A stretch of DNA of 6,621 nucleotides from DASRQZ01 sp964571275 (GCA_964571275.1 CAZNCQ010000359.1:1-6621); one strand, 5' to 3'. Shown: positions 1 to 6,369, numbered from the stretch's first letter. Program-made: numbers and translations. The notes: generated by a model from the letters alone, not told the origin.

Positions 1-514
<514 letters not shown>

Positions 515-530
515 TACGAGCTCACCTTCC

Positions 531-546
531 GTTGCGTTGCCGTTGC
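531..546 (-). repeat. Short GTTGC repeat in the EF-G leader
   Basis: The plus strand reads GTTGC three times, at 531-535, 536-540 and 542-546. On the transcribed (minus) strand this gives GCAAC units immediately 5' of the EF-G Shine-Dalgarno. It may simply be a low-complexity, unstructured leader that keeps the ribosome site open. No function can be assigned. Confidence 0.4.
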
Positions 547-573
547 CTGCTGTCTGTTCTGTTATGACGCGAA

Positions 574-618
574 GGGGCCGCGAACGGCGGCCTCCGGACT
601 ACCAAAAGCGCGGTAGTC
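574..618 (-). other. Two adjacent stem-loops between the FKBP and EF-G genes
   Basis: Two neighbouring inverted repeats lie in the 159-nt gap. The first has arms GGCCGC (576-581) and GCGGCC (587-592) around a 5-nt loop. The second has arms GACTACC (597-603) and GGTAGTC (612-618) around AAAAGCGC. On the minus strand they lie downstream of the FKBP stop and upstream of the EF-G start, so they could end FKBP transcription or structure the EF-G leader. Neither is followed by a T-run on the transcribed strand, so a classical Rho-independent terminator is not supported. Confidence 0.4.
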
Positions 619-673
619 TAACCAAAACGGCGCTCTTTTCCAGCGCTACCTCTTGTGACTTCCTGGTGGCTTT

Positions 674-1132
674 TCAGCGAACTCCCATGAGCTCGACGTC
701 GAACACCAACGTCGCATTGGGAGGTATCGGCCCCATGCCGCGTTCCCCGTAGCCCAATTGCGGGGGAATCGTCAGCTTGCGCTTCCCCCCGACCTTCATG
801 CCCTCGAGGCCCTGGTCCCAACCTTTGATGACCCGACCAGAACCGAGCGGGAACTCGATCGGCTGACCCCGGTCGTAGGAGCTGTCGAACTTGGTGCCGT
901 CGGTCAGCTTTCCCGTGTAGTTGACCGACACCACCTTGCCGGCCGTGGCGACCGGGCCGTCGCCGGCCTTGACCTCTTCGACGACCAGGCCTCCGGCTGG
1001 CGGGTTGGGCGCGGGCGCCGGAGCAGGCGCGGACGTCGTGGGGGCGGTCTCGGTCGCTGACTTGCTCTTCTGGCACGCAGGCGCGAACGCAAGCGCAGAC
1101 AGCAGCAGGGTCGCGGGGGCGAGCTTCCTCAT
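674..1132 (-). CDS. FKBP-type peptidyl-prolyl cis-trans isomerase, exported (possible lipoprotein)
   Basis: The 152-residue protein catalyses cis-trans isomerisation of prolyl bonds and probably acts as a folding helper in the periplasm. Residues 1-19 form a signal peptide (basic MRK start, then a hydrophobic core) ending in APA-Cys20. This could be an imperfect lipobox, with Pro at -2. A Thr/Ser/Ala/Pro-rich linker (about 21-48) leads into one FKBP domain (about 49-152). The ligand-pocket residues known from FKBP12 are all present by alignment: Tyr72, Phe82, Asp83, Phe94, Val101, Ile102, Trp105, Tyr128 and Phe144. The frame stays open upstream to 1309, but that would put about 59 residues before an obvious signal peptide, so the ATG at 1132 is preferred. 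No Shine-Dalgarno is visible. The C-terminal DVELMGVR is the usual family ending, so the gene is intact. Confidence 0.93.
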   Translation of the reverse strand: MRKLAPATLLLSALAFAPACQKSKSATETAPTTSAPAPAPAPNPPAGGLVVEEVKAGDGPVATAGKVVSVNYTGKLTDGTKFDSSYDRGQPIEFPLGSGRVIKGWDQGLEGMKVGGKRKLTIPPQLGYGERGMGPIPPNATLVFDVELMGVR

Positions 1133-1141
1133 GGGGCGGCG

Positions 1142-1150
1142 AGGATAGCA
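1142..1150 (-). promoter_or_regulatory. Candidate extended -10 element for the FKBP gene
   Basis: The minus strand reads TGC TATCCT here, which fits a TGn-extended -10 box with four of six consensus positions. Transcription would start near 1135, only about 3 nt before the ATG. That would agree with the missing Shine-Dalgarno (a nearly leaderless mRNA). No good -35 is seen, so this is tentative. Confidence 0.25.
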
Positions 1151-1169
1151 GAACTTCGACCCAAATAGC

Positions 1170-1210
1170 CGTCGAGGGCCGAAGGCGTCTTGCGCCTTTG
1201 GCCCTCGACG
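1170..1210. repeat. Long inverted repeat (18-bp stem, 5-nt loop) in the divergent spacer
   Basis: The arms at 1170-1187 and 1193-1210 pair along all 18 positions around the loop TCTTG. The only imperfect pair is g1181/t1199. This is a G-U wobble in plus-strand RNA but a C-A mismatch in minus-strand RNA, so the fold favours a plus-strand transcript. No T-run follows on either side, and the only upstream genes here run the other way, so it is not an evident terminator. It lies 38 bp upstream of the FKBP start codon and about 200 bp upstream of the Dam start. It could be an operator, a structured leader or a dispersed palindromic element. Confidence 0.75.
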
Positions 1211-1211
1211 T

Positions 1212-1228
1212 GTCAGGACGTGCCTGAC
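1212..1228. repeat. Second, short inverted repeat beside the long hairpin
   Basis: GTCAGG (1212-1217) and CCTGAC (1223-1228) flank ACGTG, giving a 6-bp stem. It starts one base after the end of the 1170-1210 hairpin, so the two form a tandem pair. The near-palindrome around ACGT could also be a dyad for a dimeric regulator. No factor can be named. Confidence 0.4.
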
Positions 1229-1400
1229 CGATCCCCCCCGTCGCCCCAGTCCCCGCTCGCCCTGCCCACTTCCCATGTTCAAAGATAGGCATCGATCGGC
1301 CGGGCACAAGCGGCGTCATCCGGGAAAAACTGTCGCGTCCGTGAGCGAATCTCCGACGGTGACGCGCGCGACGACTTGACGGCGGAGGGCGGACCGATCG

Positions 1401-1407
1401 AAAAGGA
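1401..1407 (+). promoter_or_regulatory. Ribosome binding site that decides the Dam start
   Basis: AAAAGGA lies 4 nt before the GTG at 1412. The other in-frame candidate, TTG at 1376, has no purine-rich motif at the right distance. This favours the GTG start. Confidence 0.5.
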
Positions 1408-1411
1408 CGAC

Positions 1412-2263
1412 GTGCAAGTCGCGGCTGTGCCCGAAGCCTCCCCGCCTGCGGATGCCAAGCCGTTCCTGAAGTGGGTCGGCGGCAAGCGGCAGCTCCTCAC
1501 CGAGATCGCGCGCCACGTGCCGGCTTCGTTCGGGCGCTATCACGAGCCGTTCATCGGCGGAGGTGCGCTCTTCTTTCACCTGCGCCAGTCGCGGGCGTGC
1601 CCGGCGTTCCTGACCGACTCGAACCGGCGCCTGATTCGCGCGTATCGCGGCGTGCAGCACGACGCCGAGGGGGTCATCGCCCTGTTGCAGGAGCACGAGC
1701 GCAAGCACAGCAAACCCTACTTCCACAAGGTGCGCGAGCAGCGAGACATCGACAGCGCGACGGCGACCGAGGTCGCGGCCTGGATGATCTATCTCAATCG
1801 CACCGGCTACAACGGGCTCTATCGAGTCAACAGCAGCAACATCTTCAACGTGCCGTTCGGGAAGTACGCCAACCCGAGGATCTGCGACGAGGAGAACCTG
1901 CGCGCCTGCTCGAGGGCGCTGTCGGGCGCCGAGCTCGAGGCCGTCGGGTTCGAATCAGTGCTCGATCGCGCGCGTCCCGGCGACTTCGTCTACTTCGATC
2001 CTCCCTATCGCCCGGTCACCACGACCGCCAACTTCACCGACTACACGAGCGAAGGCTTTGGCGACGTCGACCAGGTGCGGCTGCGTGACGTGGCCTGGGC
2101 GCTGAAGAAGCGCGGTGTCGCCGTCGTGCTGTCCAACTCGAACTCTCCCTTCATCGAGGAGATCTATCGCGACGGGTTCGATCGCGTGAAGGTCGGCGCG
2201 CGCCGCTCGGTCAACAGCGACCCCAAGGGCCGCGGCCTGGTCCAGGAGCTGATCCTGAAGTAG
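1412..2263 (+). CDS. dam: Dam-type site-specific DNA adenine-N6 methyltransferase (orphan)
   Basis: The enzyme transfers a methyl group from S-adenosylmethionine to N6 of adenine, most likely in GATC. From the GTG at 1412 it has 283 residues, close to the length of E. coli Dam. A TTG start at 1376 would add 12 residues. Conserved blocks are PFLKWVGGKRQLL (17-29, motif X), EPFIGGGALFFHL (45-57, motif I, SAM binding), YLNRTGYNGLYRVN (127-140, typical of Dam) followed by FNVPFGKY (145-152), and the catalytic DPPY (196-199), followed by TTANFTDY. These order and spacing features are those of the D12 class alpha-type enzymes. No restriction endonuclease gene is next to it, so it looks solitary, with a role in mismatch repair, replication timing or expression rather than restriction. 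The adenosyltransferase follows after 9 nt, suggesting one transcript. GATC specificity is inferred from family similarity. Confidence 0.93.
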   Translation: MQVAAVPEASPPADAKPFLKWVGGKRQLLTEIARHVPASFGRYHEPFIGGGALFFHLRQSRACPAFLTDSNRRLIRAYRGVQHDAEGVIALLQEHERKHSKPYFHKVREQRDIDSATATEVAAWMIYLNRTGYNGLYRVNSSNIFNVPFGKYANPRICDEENLRACSRALSGAELEAVGFESVLDRARPGDFVYFDPPYRPVTTTANFTDYTSEGFGDVDQVRLRDVAWALKKRGVAVVLSNSNSPFIEEIYRDGFDRVKVGARRSVNSDPKGRGLVQELILK

Positions 2264-2272
2264 ACACCACGC

Positions 2273-2857
2273 ATGGTCAGGCTGAATCGCATCTACACCA
2301 AGGCCGGCGACGGTGGGCAGACGCGCCTGGTAGGCGGGCAGAAGGTCGCCAAGGACTCGCTGCGCATCGAATCCTACGGCACCGTCGACGAGCTGTCGGC
2401 GTGCGTCGGCCTCGCGCGCACCGCGCTCGAGCAGCCGGGCGCCCCCGCCGAGGCGCCGGCCCTGGCCGCGGTCCTGCGCCGCATCCAGAACGAGCTCTTC
2501 AACCTGGGCAGCGATCTGGCGACGTTGCACGGGGACCGCCACCCCCAGCAGCCGTTGATCGAAGCGCGCCACGTCACCGCGCTCGAGCACGAGATCGACG
2601 CCTGGAACGAGCACCTCGGCGAGCTGCGCAGCTTCATCCTGCCCGGCGGAGGCTGGGTCGCGTCGTACCTGCACCTCGCGCGCACCGTGTGCCGCCGCGC
2701 CGAGCGCCTGGCCGTGCGCCTGGCCGCGACCGAGACCATCGGCGTGTTCGTCGTTCCGTATCTGAATCGCCTGTCCGACGCGCTCTTCGTGATGAGCCGC
2801 CATGCCTCGCGCATCTACGGCGAGCCCGAGCCGCTCTGGGAGCCCGAGAAAACCTAG
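2273..2857 (+). CDS. pduO: PduO-type ATP:cob(I)alamin adenosyltransferase
   Basis: This cytoplasmic enzyme adds the 5'-deoxyadenosyl group of ATP to reduced cobalamin, making coenzyme B12. The 194-residue length is normal for the PduO/MMAB family, which is unrelated to the CobA type. The ATP-binding N-terminus IYTKAGDGGQTRLVGG (7-22) is followed by RIESYGTVDELSA (31-43), then IQNELFNLGSDLAT (71-84), FILPGG (121-126), the signature LARTVCRRAER (135-145) and the NRLSD motif (165-169). All are intact. By family knowledge, Asp39, the arginines of the RTVCRRAER block and Asn165 are the key active-site residues. The ATG follows the Dam stop by 9 nt with no clear Shine-Dalgarno, so translation may be coupled to dam. 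There is no nearby cobalamin synthesis gene or B12-dependent mutase. The gene ends 11 nt before the stop of the convergent barrel-protein gene. Confidence 0.94.
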   Translation: MVRLNRIYTKAGDGGQTRLVGGQKVAKDSLRIESYGTVDELSACVGLARTALEQPGAPAEAPALAAVLRRIQNELFNLGSDLATLHGDRHPQQPLIEARHVTALEHEIDAWNEHLGELRSFILPGGGWVASYLHLARTVCRRAERLAVRLAATETIGVFVVPYLNRLSDALFVMSRHASRIYGEPEPLWEPEKT

Positions 2858-2868
2858 TCCGAGGTCGA

Positions 2869-4305
2869 TCAGAACTGCGCGGCGACTCCCAGGTTCAGAT
2901 CGACGTTGAACGTGAAGTCGGGGAAGCCGACCTGCGTGTTCACGCCGGCGATGAAACCGAAGTTGGGCGACATGCCGTAGAGGATCCCCGCGCCGGGTCC
3001 GAGCAGCACCGCGCCGCCGGGGATGCTGTCGACGCAGCCGCTGGTCCCCGTCGAGCCACACTCCTTGATCCACGAGAAGTCGGCGACGTGGCGGATACGG
3101 CCTCCGCCCGCGCTCGCCGACACGTATGGCCGCAGCTTGTCGGCGCCAAACAGCCAGGTCAGCCTCGCGAACGCGGCGATCGCCGTCGACGGCGGCGACG
3201 CGCACCCTGGGCAGCTGGTCAGCCCGGACAGGAACTGGATGCGCGCCTGCACCGACAGCAGCAGGTCCGGCGCCAGAAAGTAGCCGAGCTCCGGCGTCAG
3301 GTGGACGATCTGCGCCGCCGCCAGGCCCGGCGGATCGGCGACGTGGGTCGAGCTGATCTCGCCGGAGCCGGTCGCCCAGCCGACGCCGCTGCCGACGCCG
3401 ACACCGACGAAGAAGTGCGACGGCTCGCTCCCGGACGGCGCCGGCGACTCCGGTTCGGTCCCGCGAGGGCGCTGAACGCCCGCCACCGGCGCAGCCGCGA
3501 CCAGCGACGTGATGAGCGGGCTGGCCTTCGTTCCCACCGTCGCGATCGGTTGCCCGCCTTTTTGAGCCTCGACGAAGTAGGCCACGTGGTTGCCGCCCGT
3601 CGCGCTCGACGGAATCTCTCCGGTGAAGTTCCCCGGCGTCGCCTCGCGCATGTCGCGCGTCGTGAATTCGGAGGCGCCGGCTGCGCGGAACGACAGCGCC
3701 ACCCGGTCGGCCGTCAACGCGGGATCGAGCGTGATGTTGATGGGAACGCCCTGACCGCGCGACGCGCGCGTCACCGGCTCGTGCGAGATCCCCGAGTCGG
3801 CGCCGCTGCGCACCGCGGTCGTCGTCCCGCCGCCAGGCTTGCCCAGCGACGCGACGACCTCGTCGAACGCAGCCTGGATCTCCGGGTTGGCCAGGCTCTT
3901 GGTCATCTTGATGTCGGGCTGGATCTCCAGCGCCTTGCGAAAGTACTTGGTGGCCGCGTCGCGCTGCTTGAACCCGGTCAGCAAGACCACGCCGAGGTGC
4001 AGGTTGGTGCGCGCGGTGATCGGGTGCTGGTCGAGCCCCGCCTCCTTGCAGAAGTCCAGCGCGTCCTTGAGGATCTTGCGAGCCTCCTCGAAGTTGAGGT
4101 TGTCGTACTCGTCGAGCGCCTTCTTGTTGAGCTTGGCCACCGTGGCTGCCAGGTCGTCCTTGTTGGCCTGGGCATGCGCCGTTCGTGGCGCCCCGCAGCC
4201 CACCACGACCGCGACCAGGACCGCGACGATGTCGACGAAGAGCCGGATCCAGTAAGACGCCGGCCCCCTTGCGGGAGGCTGGCGAAGGGGTGGGACCGTC
4301 GGCAT
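2869..4305 (-). CDS. Exported TPR / Ig-like / outer-membrane beta-barrel protein
   Basis: A 478-residue envelope protein of unknown role. The N-terminus has a hydrophobic segment (about 20-37) with two possible processing sites: a lipobox VVGC at Cys37 and a signal peptidase I site AHA before Gln46. Residues about 58-132 carry two TPR-like helical pairs (YDNLNFEEARKILKDAL; LGVVLLTGFKQRDAATKYF..ALEIQP). A Gly/Thr linker precedes a beta-rich, Ig-like segment (about 174-265), then a Pro-rich linker (273-295). The C-terminal 180 residues show amphipathic, glycine- and aromatic-rich strands and end in Phe478, as expected for a barrel inserted by the BAM complex. Cys365/Cys368 and Cys416/Cys424 fall in putative loops. 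The ATG at 4305 is chosen because the signal peptide follows; AGGAG (complement of 4317-4321) is 11 nt away, a long spacing. The frame is open further upstream to 4698, inside the protease gene, which is chance. It is divergent from the membrane protease. Confidence 0.85.
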   Translation of the reverse strand: MPTVPPLRQPPARGPASYWIRLFVDIVAVLVAVVVGCGAPRTAHAQANKDDLAATVAKLNKKALDEYDNLNFEEARKILKDALDFCKEAGLDQHPITARTNLHLGVVLLTGFKQRDAATKYFRKALEIQPDIKMTKSLANPEIQAAFDEVVASLGKPGGGTTTAVRSGADSGISHEPVTRASRGQGVPINITLDPALTADRVALSFRAAGASEFTTRDMREATPGNFTGEIPSSATGGNHVAYFVEAQKGGQPIATVGTKASPLITSLVAAAPVAGVQRPRGTEPESPAPSGSEPSHFFVGVGVGSGVGWATGSGEISSTHVADPPGLAAAQIVHLTPELGYFLAPDLLLSVQARIQFLSGLTSCPGCASPPSTAIAAFARLTWLFGADKLRPYVSASAGGGRIRHVADFSWIKECGSTGTSGCVDSIPGGAVLLGPGAGILYGMSPNFGFIAGVNTQVGFPDFTFNVDLNLGVAAQF

Positions 4306-4357
4306 CGTCGTGGAGTCTCCTCGCAACAGCGGAAAACTAATTGAAAAAGTAGCGGAC

Positions 4358-4386
4358 ACTTTAAAGGAGGCCGCCCGCGAAATCAA
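4358..4386 (-). promoter_or_regulatory. Candidate sigma70-type promoter for the barrel-protein gene
   Basis: On the minus strand a -35-like TTGATT (complement of 4381-4386) is separated by exactly 17 bp from a -10-like TAAAGT (complement of 4358-4363). Each hexamer matches four of six consensus bases. Transcription would begin near 4351, leaving a leader of about 45 nt before the ATG at 4305. The spacer is clearly more AT-rich than the flanking genes. Confidence 0.45.
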
Positions 4387-4471
4387 CGAACGGCCACGGT
4401 TGAGCCACACGCGCGACGCGGCGTGCCTCGTATCTTCTTGGCGCGAAACATACGAAAGGGATTTGCAGTCG

Positions 4472-4477
4472 TATAAT
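4472..4477 (+). promoter_or_regulatory. Perfect -10 box placed for a leaderless protease mRNA
   Basis: TATAAT is a full match to the -10 consensus. Taking its last base as -7 puts +1 at 4484, exactly the A of the protease ATG. No Shine-Dalgarno lies before that ATG, which fits leaderless translation. There is no convincing -35 at 16-18 bp spacing (4448-4455 reads acatacga), so an activator or another sigma factor might be needed. Confidence 0.45.
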
Positions 4478-4483
4478 TCCACC

Positions 4484-6349
4484 ATGGCGATGCCCAAAGT
4501 CGTTCTCTGGGGCGTGTTCGTGGCCGGCGTAGCGAGCACCGGGTTCCTGTGGCACCACGTGGGAGCGCGTGACCCGCGCGCAAAGGCCGATCCGTCCAGC
4601 GCCGATCGCGCCGGGGCAGCCGGCGTGAACCCGACGCGGCTCATCGTCGATTTCAAGGACGACATCTCGCCGCAAGCGCTGGCCGCCGAGCCGTACACGG
4701 AGGTGCCGGTGAGCGCCTACTCGGCAGTCGACAAGCTCTATCGCATCGACTTCGCGAACGCCGAGGACGCCGCCGCGGCGGCCGCGAGGCTGGCGACGGA
4801 TCCCGAGGTCGAGAGCGTGGACTACGACAGCCTTGCGTCGATCCCGCCCGACGAGATGACCGATGAAGCGCTCGCGAGCGCTTCGACGATGGAGGCCGAG
4901 TGCGCCGCCGACGCGGCGAAGCCGTCGCCGTTCCCCAACGACACCTGCTTCCGTTATCAGTGGCACCTGCGCCAGATCGGCTTGCCCGATGCGTGGCAGC
5001 TCGGTCAGGGCAAGGGCGCCGTCGTCGCGGTCATCGACACCGGCGTCAGCCGCGTCGGCGATCTCGCGGAGACCAAGTTCGTTCCCGGCTACAACTTCAT
5101 CGCCAACAACGACAACGCGACCGACGACCATGGCCACGGCACGCACGTCGCGGGCACGATCGCGCAGTCGACCAACAACAAGCTCGGCGTCGCCGGCGTC
5201 GCCTTCCAGGCCTCGATCATGCCGATCAAGGTGCTGTCGGCGCGCGGCTCGGGCTCGATGGCCGGCATCGCGCAGGGCATCCGGTGGGCGGCCGATCACG
5301 GCGCGAACGTGATCAACATGAGCCTCGGCGGACCCGTGGCGGTGGGCACGATCGGCAGCGCCGTGAAGTACGCCCGCGAAAAAGGCGTCACCATCGTCGC
5401 TGCGGCCGGCAACGACGGGCGCGGGTCGGTCAGCTACCCCGCGCGCTACCCGGGCGTCATCGCGGTGGCCGCGACCCAGTACGACGAGACGACCACCTTC
5501 TATTCGAACTGGGGCCCGCAGATCGATATCGCCGCGCCCGGCGGCAACGTGCGCGTCGACCAGAACGGCGACGGCAAGCCCGACGGCGTCCTGCAACACA
5601 CGATCGTCCCGGGCAACACGTCGCAGACCGACTATCTGTGGTTCATGGGCACGTCGATGGCCTCGCCGCACGTCGCGGGCGTCGCCGCGCTCATCGTCGG
5701 CGCCGGGGTGCGCAAGCCCGACGCGGTGGAGGAGATCCTGCTCGGTACGGCGCACACGCCGAAGCCGCGCGTCGGTGGCGACGGCCAGCAGCTGACGGCC
5801 GCGCGCATCGACGACCACTACGGCGCCGGCGTCGTCGACGCGGCGGCGGCGCTGCGCAAGATCCAGGTCGGCCGAGGCGCCGGCGAGCTCGGGCTCGGCG
5901 GGGGCATGGCGCTGCTGGGCGCGTTGCTCATCCGCCGCCGTGGCCGCGGCACGATTCGCCTCGGCGGCGGTTTCCTCGCTGCGCTGATCGCCGGCTCGTC
6001 GGGCCTGTTCGCGCTGCCATACCTGGTGTCGTCGGCGCACCCGGCGGTCGCGCTGCTGTCGTCGGGCTTCACGGCCGACGTGGCAAGCGCGGCTGGCCCG
6101 TGGGCCTACGGCAACCCGCTGCTGTGGAGCGCGTTGATTCCGGTGGTGCTCACCGTGCTCCTCTACGGCCAGTCACGGCTGCGCCCCGCGCTGGCGGGCT
6201 TCGGCTTCGGCATCGCGGGCGTGCTGCTCTTCGCCGCGGTGTCGAACACCGTCGACGTCCGCTACGTCCCCGACTTCCTCGACCGCTTCTGGCTCCTCGG
6301 CCAGGCGGCCATCGCCGGCTTCTTCGCGGCGGCCGTCATCCGCAAGTAG
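4484..6349 (+). CDS. Subtilisin-family (S8) serine protease with C-terminal multi-pass membrane domain
   Basis: A 621-residue protease, probably inner-membrane anchored with its catalytic domain outside the cytoplasm. Residues 4-23 form a signal peptide or anchor. About 51-121 resembles an I9-type inhibitory propeptide (TRLIVDFKDD..., VESVDYD). The peptidase domain spans about 158-460. It has Asp185 (VAVIDTGV), His218 (DHGHGTHVAGT), oxyanion Asn310 (AAAGND) and Ser391 (GTSMASPHVAG), so it should be active. An acidic insert DQNGDGKPDG (359-368) looks like a calcium-binding DxNxDGxxD loop. Cys140 and Cys155 could form a disulfide. After a glycine-rich hydrophobic segment ending in an Arg cluster (467-488) come about four more membrane segments (494-517, 546-562, 570-587, 602-619). 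The frame opens at GTG 4310, but residues before 4484 are hydrophilic and would precede the signal, so the ATG at 4484 is preferred; ATG 4490 is possible. Substrate unknown. Confidence 0.93.
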   Translation: MAMPKVVLWGVFVAGVASTGFLWHHVGARDPRAKADPSSADRAGAAGVNPTRLIVDFKDDISPQALAAEPYTEVPVSAYSAVDKLYRIDFANAEDAAAAAARLATDPEVESVDYDSLASIPPDEMTDEALASASTMEAECAADAAKPSPFPNDTCFRYQWHLRQIGLPDAWQLGQGKGAVVAVIDTGVSRVGDLAETKFVPGYNFIANNDNATDDHGHGTHVAGTIAQSTNNKLGVAGVAFQASIMPIKVLSARGSGSMAGIAQGIRWAADHGANVINMSLGGPVAVGTIGSAVKYAREKGVTIVAAAGNDGRGSVSYPARYPGVIAVAATQYDETTTFYSNWGPQIDIAAPGGNVRVDQNGDGKPDGVLQHTIVPGNTSQTDYLWFMGTSMASPHVAGVAALIVGAGVRKPDAVEEILLGTAHTPKPRVGGDGQQLTAARIDDHYGAGVVDAAAALRKIQVGRGAGELGLGGGMALLGALLIRRRGRGTIRLGGGFLAALIAGSSGLFALPYLVSSAHPAVALLSSGFTADVASAAGPWAYGNPLLWSALIPVVLTVLLYGQSRLRPALAGFGFGIAGVLLFAAVSNTVDVRYVPDFLDRFWLLGQAAIAGFFAAAVIRK

Positions 6350-6359
6350 GATCTCCGTC

Positions 6360-6369
6360 CCGGATCCGG
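6360..6369. repeat. 10-bp perfect palindrome after the protease gene
   Basis: CCGGATCCGG is self-complementary and lies 10 bp past the protease stop, in the 99-bp convergent gap. It has no loop and no T-run, so it is not supported as a terminator. I see no other clear hairpin terminator between 6350 and 6448. Confidence 0.3.

Noticed and set aside
1170..1228. CRISPR repeat or Rho-independent terminator at the tandem inverted repeats
   Set aside because: There is only one copy and no spacers. There is no T-run, and the flanking genes diverge so nothing is expected to terminate there.
1133..1309. Upstream extension of the FKBP frame to 1309
   Set aside because: It would place about 59 Arg/Gly-rich residues before a clear signal peptide and would run through the long hairpin.
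1412..2857. Possible restriction-modification system around the methyltransferase
   Set aside because: The only co-directional neighbour is a cobalamin adenosyltransferase, and no endonuclease or specificity subunit is present in the window.
1955..3205. Minus-strand open frame (416 codons) across dam, the adenosyltransferase and the barrel gene
   Set aside because: Biased composition, no motif, and it crosses three supported genes on both strands.
2401..4344. Long plus-strand open frame (647 codons) across the adenosyltransferase and barrel-protein genes
   Set aside because: Its product is an Arg/Ala/Pro/Gly-rich string typical of a wrong frame in high-GC DNA, and it overlaps two well-supported genes.
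4363..4370. Perfect Shine-Dalgarno-like AAAGGAGG on the plus strand in the divergent spacer
   Set aside because: No ATG, GTG or TTG follows at a usable distance. The protease ATG is over 110 nt further on, and the bases overlap the minus-strand promoter candidate.
4310..4483. Upstream extension of the protease to GTG 4310
   Set aside because: The extra 58 residues are hydrophilic, lack a Shine-Dalgarno, and would bury the signal/anchor segment that follows the ATG at 4484.
4361..6040. Long minus-strand open frame (559 codons) opposite the protease
   Set aside because: It is Arg/Ala/Asp/Val-rich with no recognisable domain and is antisense to an intact subtilase. It is a GC-driven shadow.
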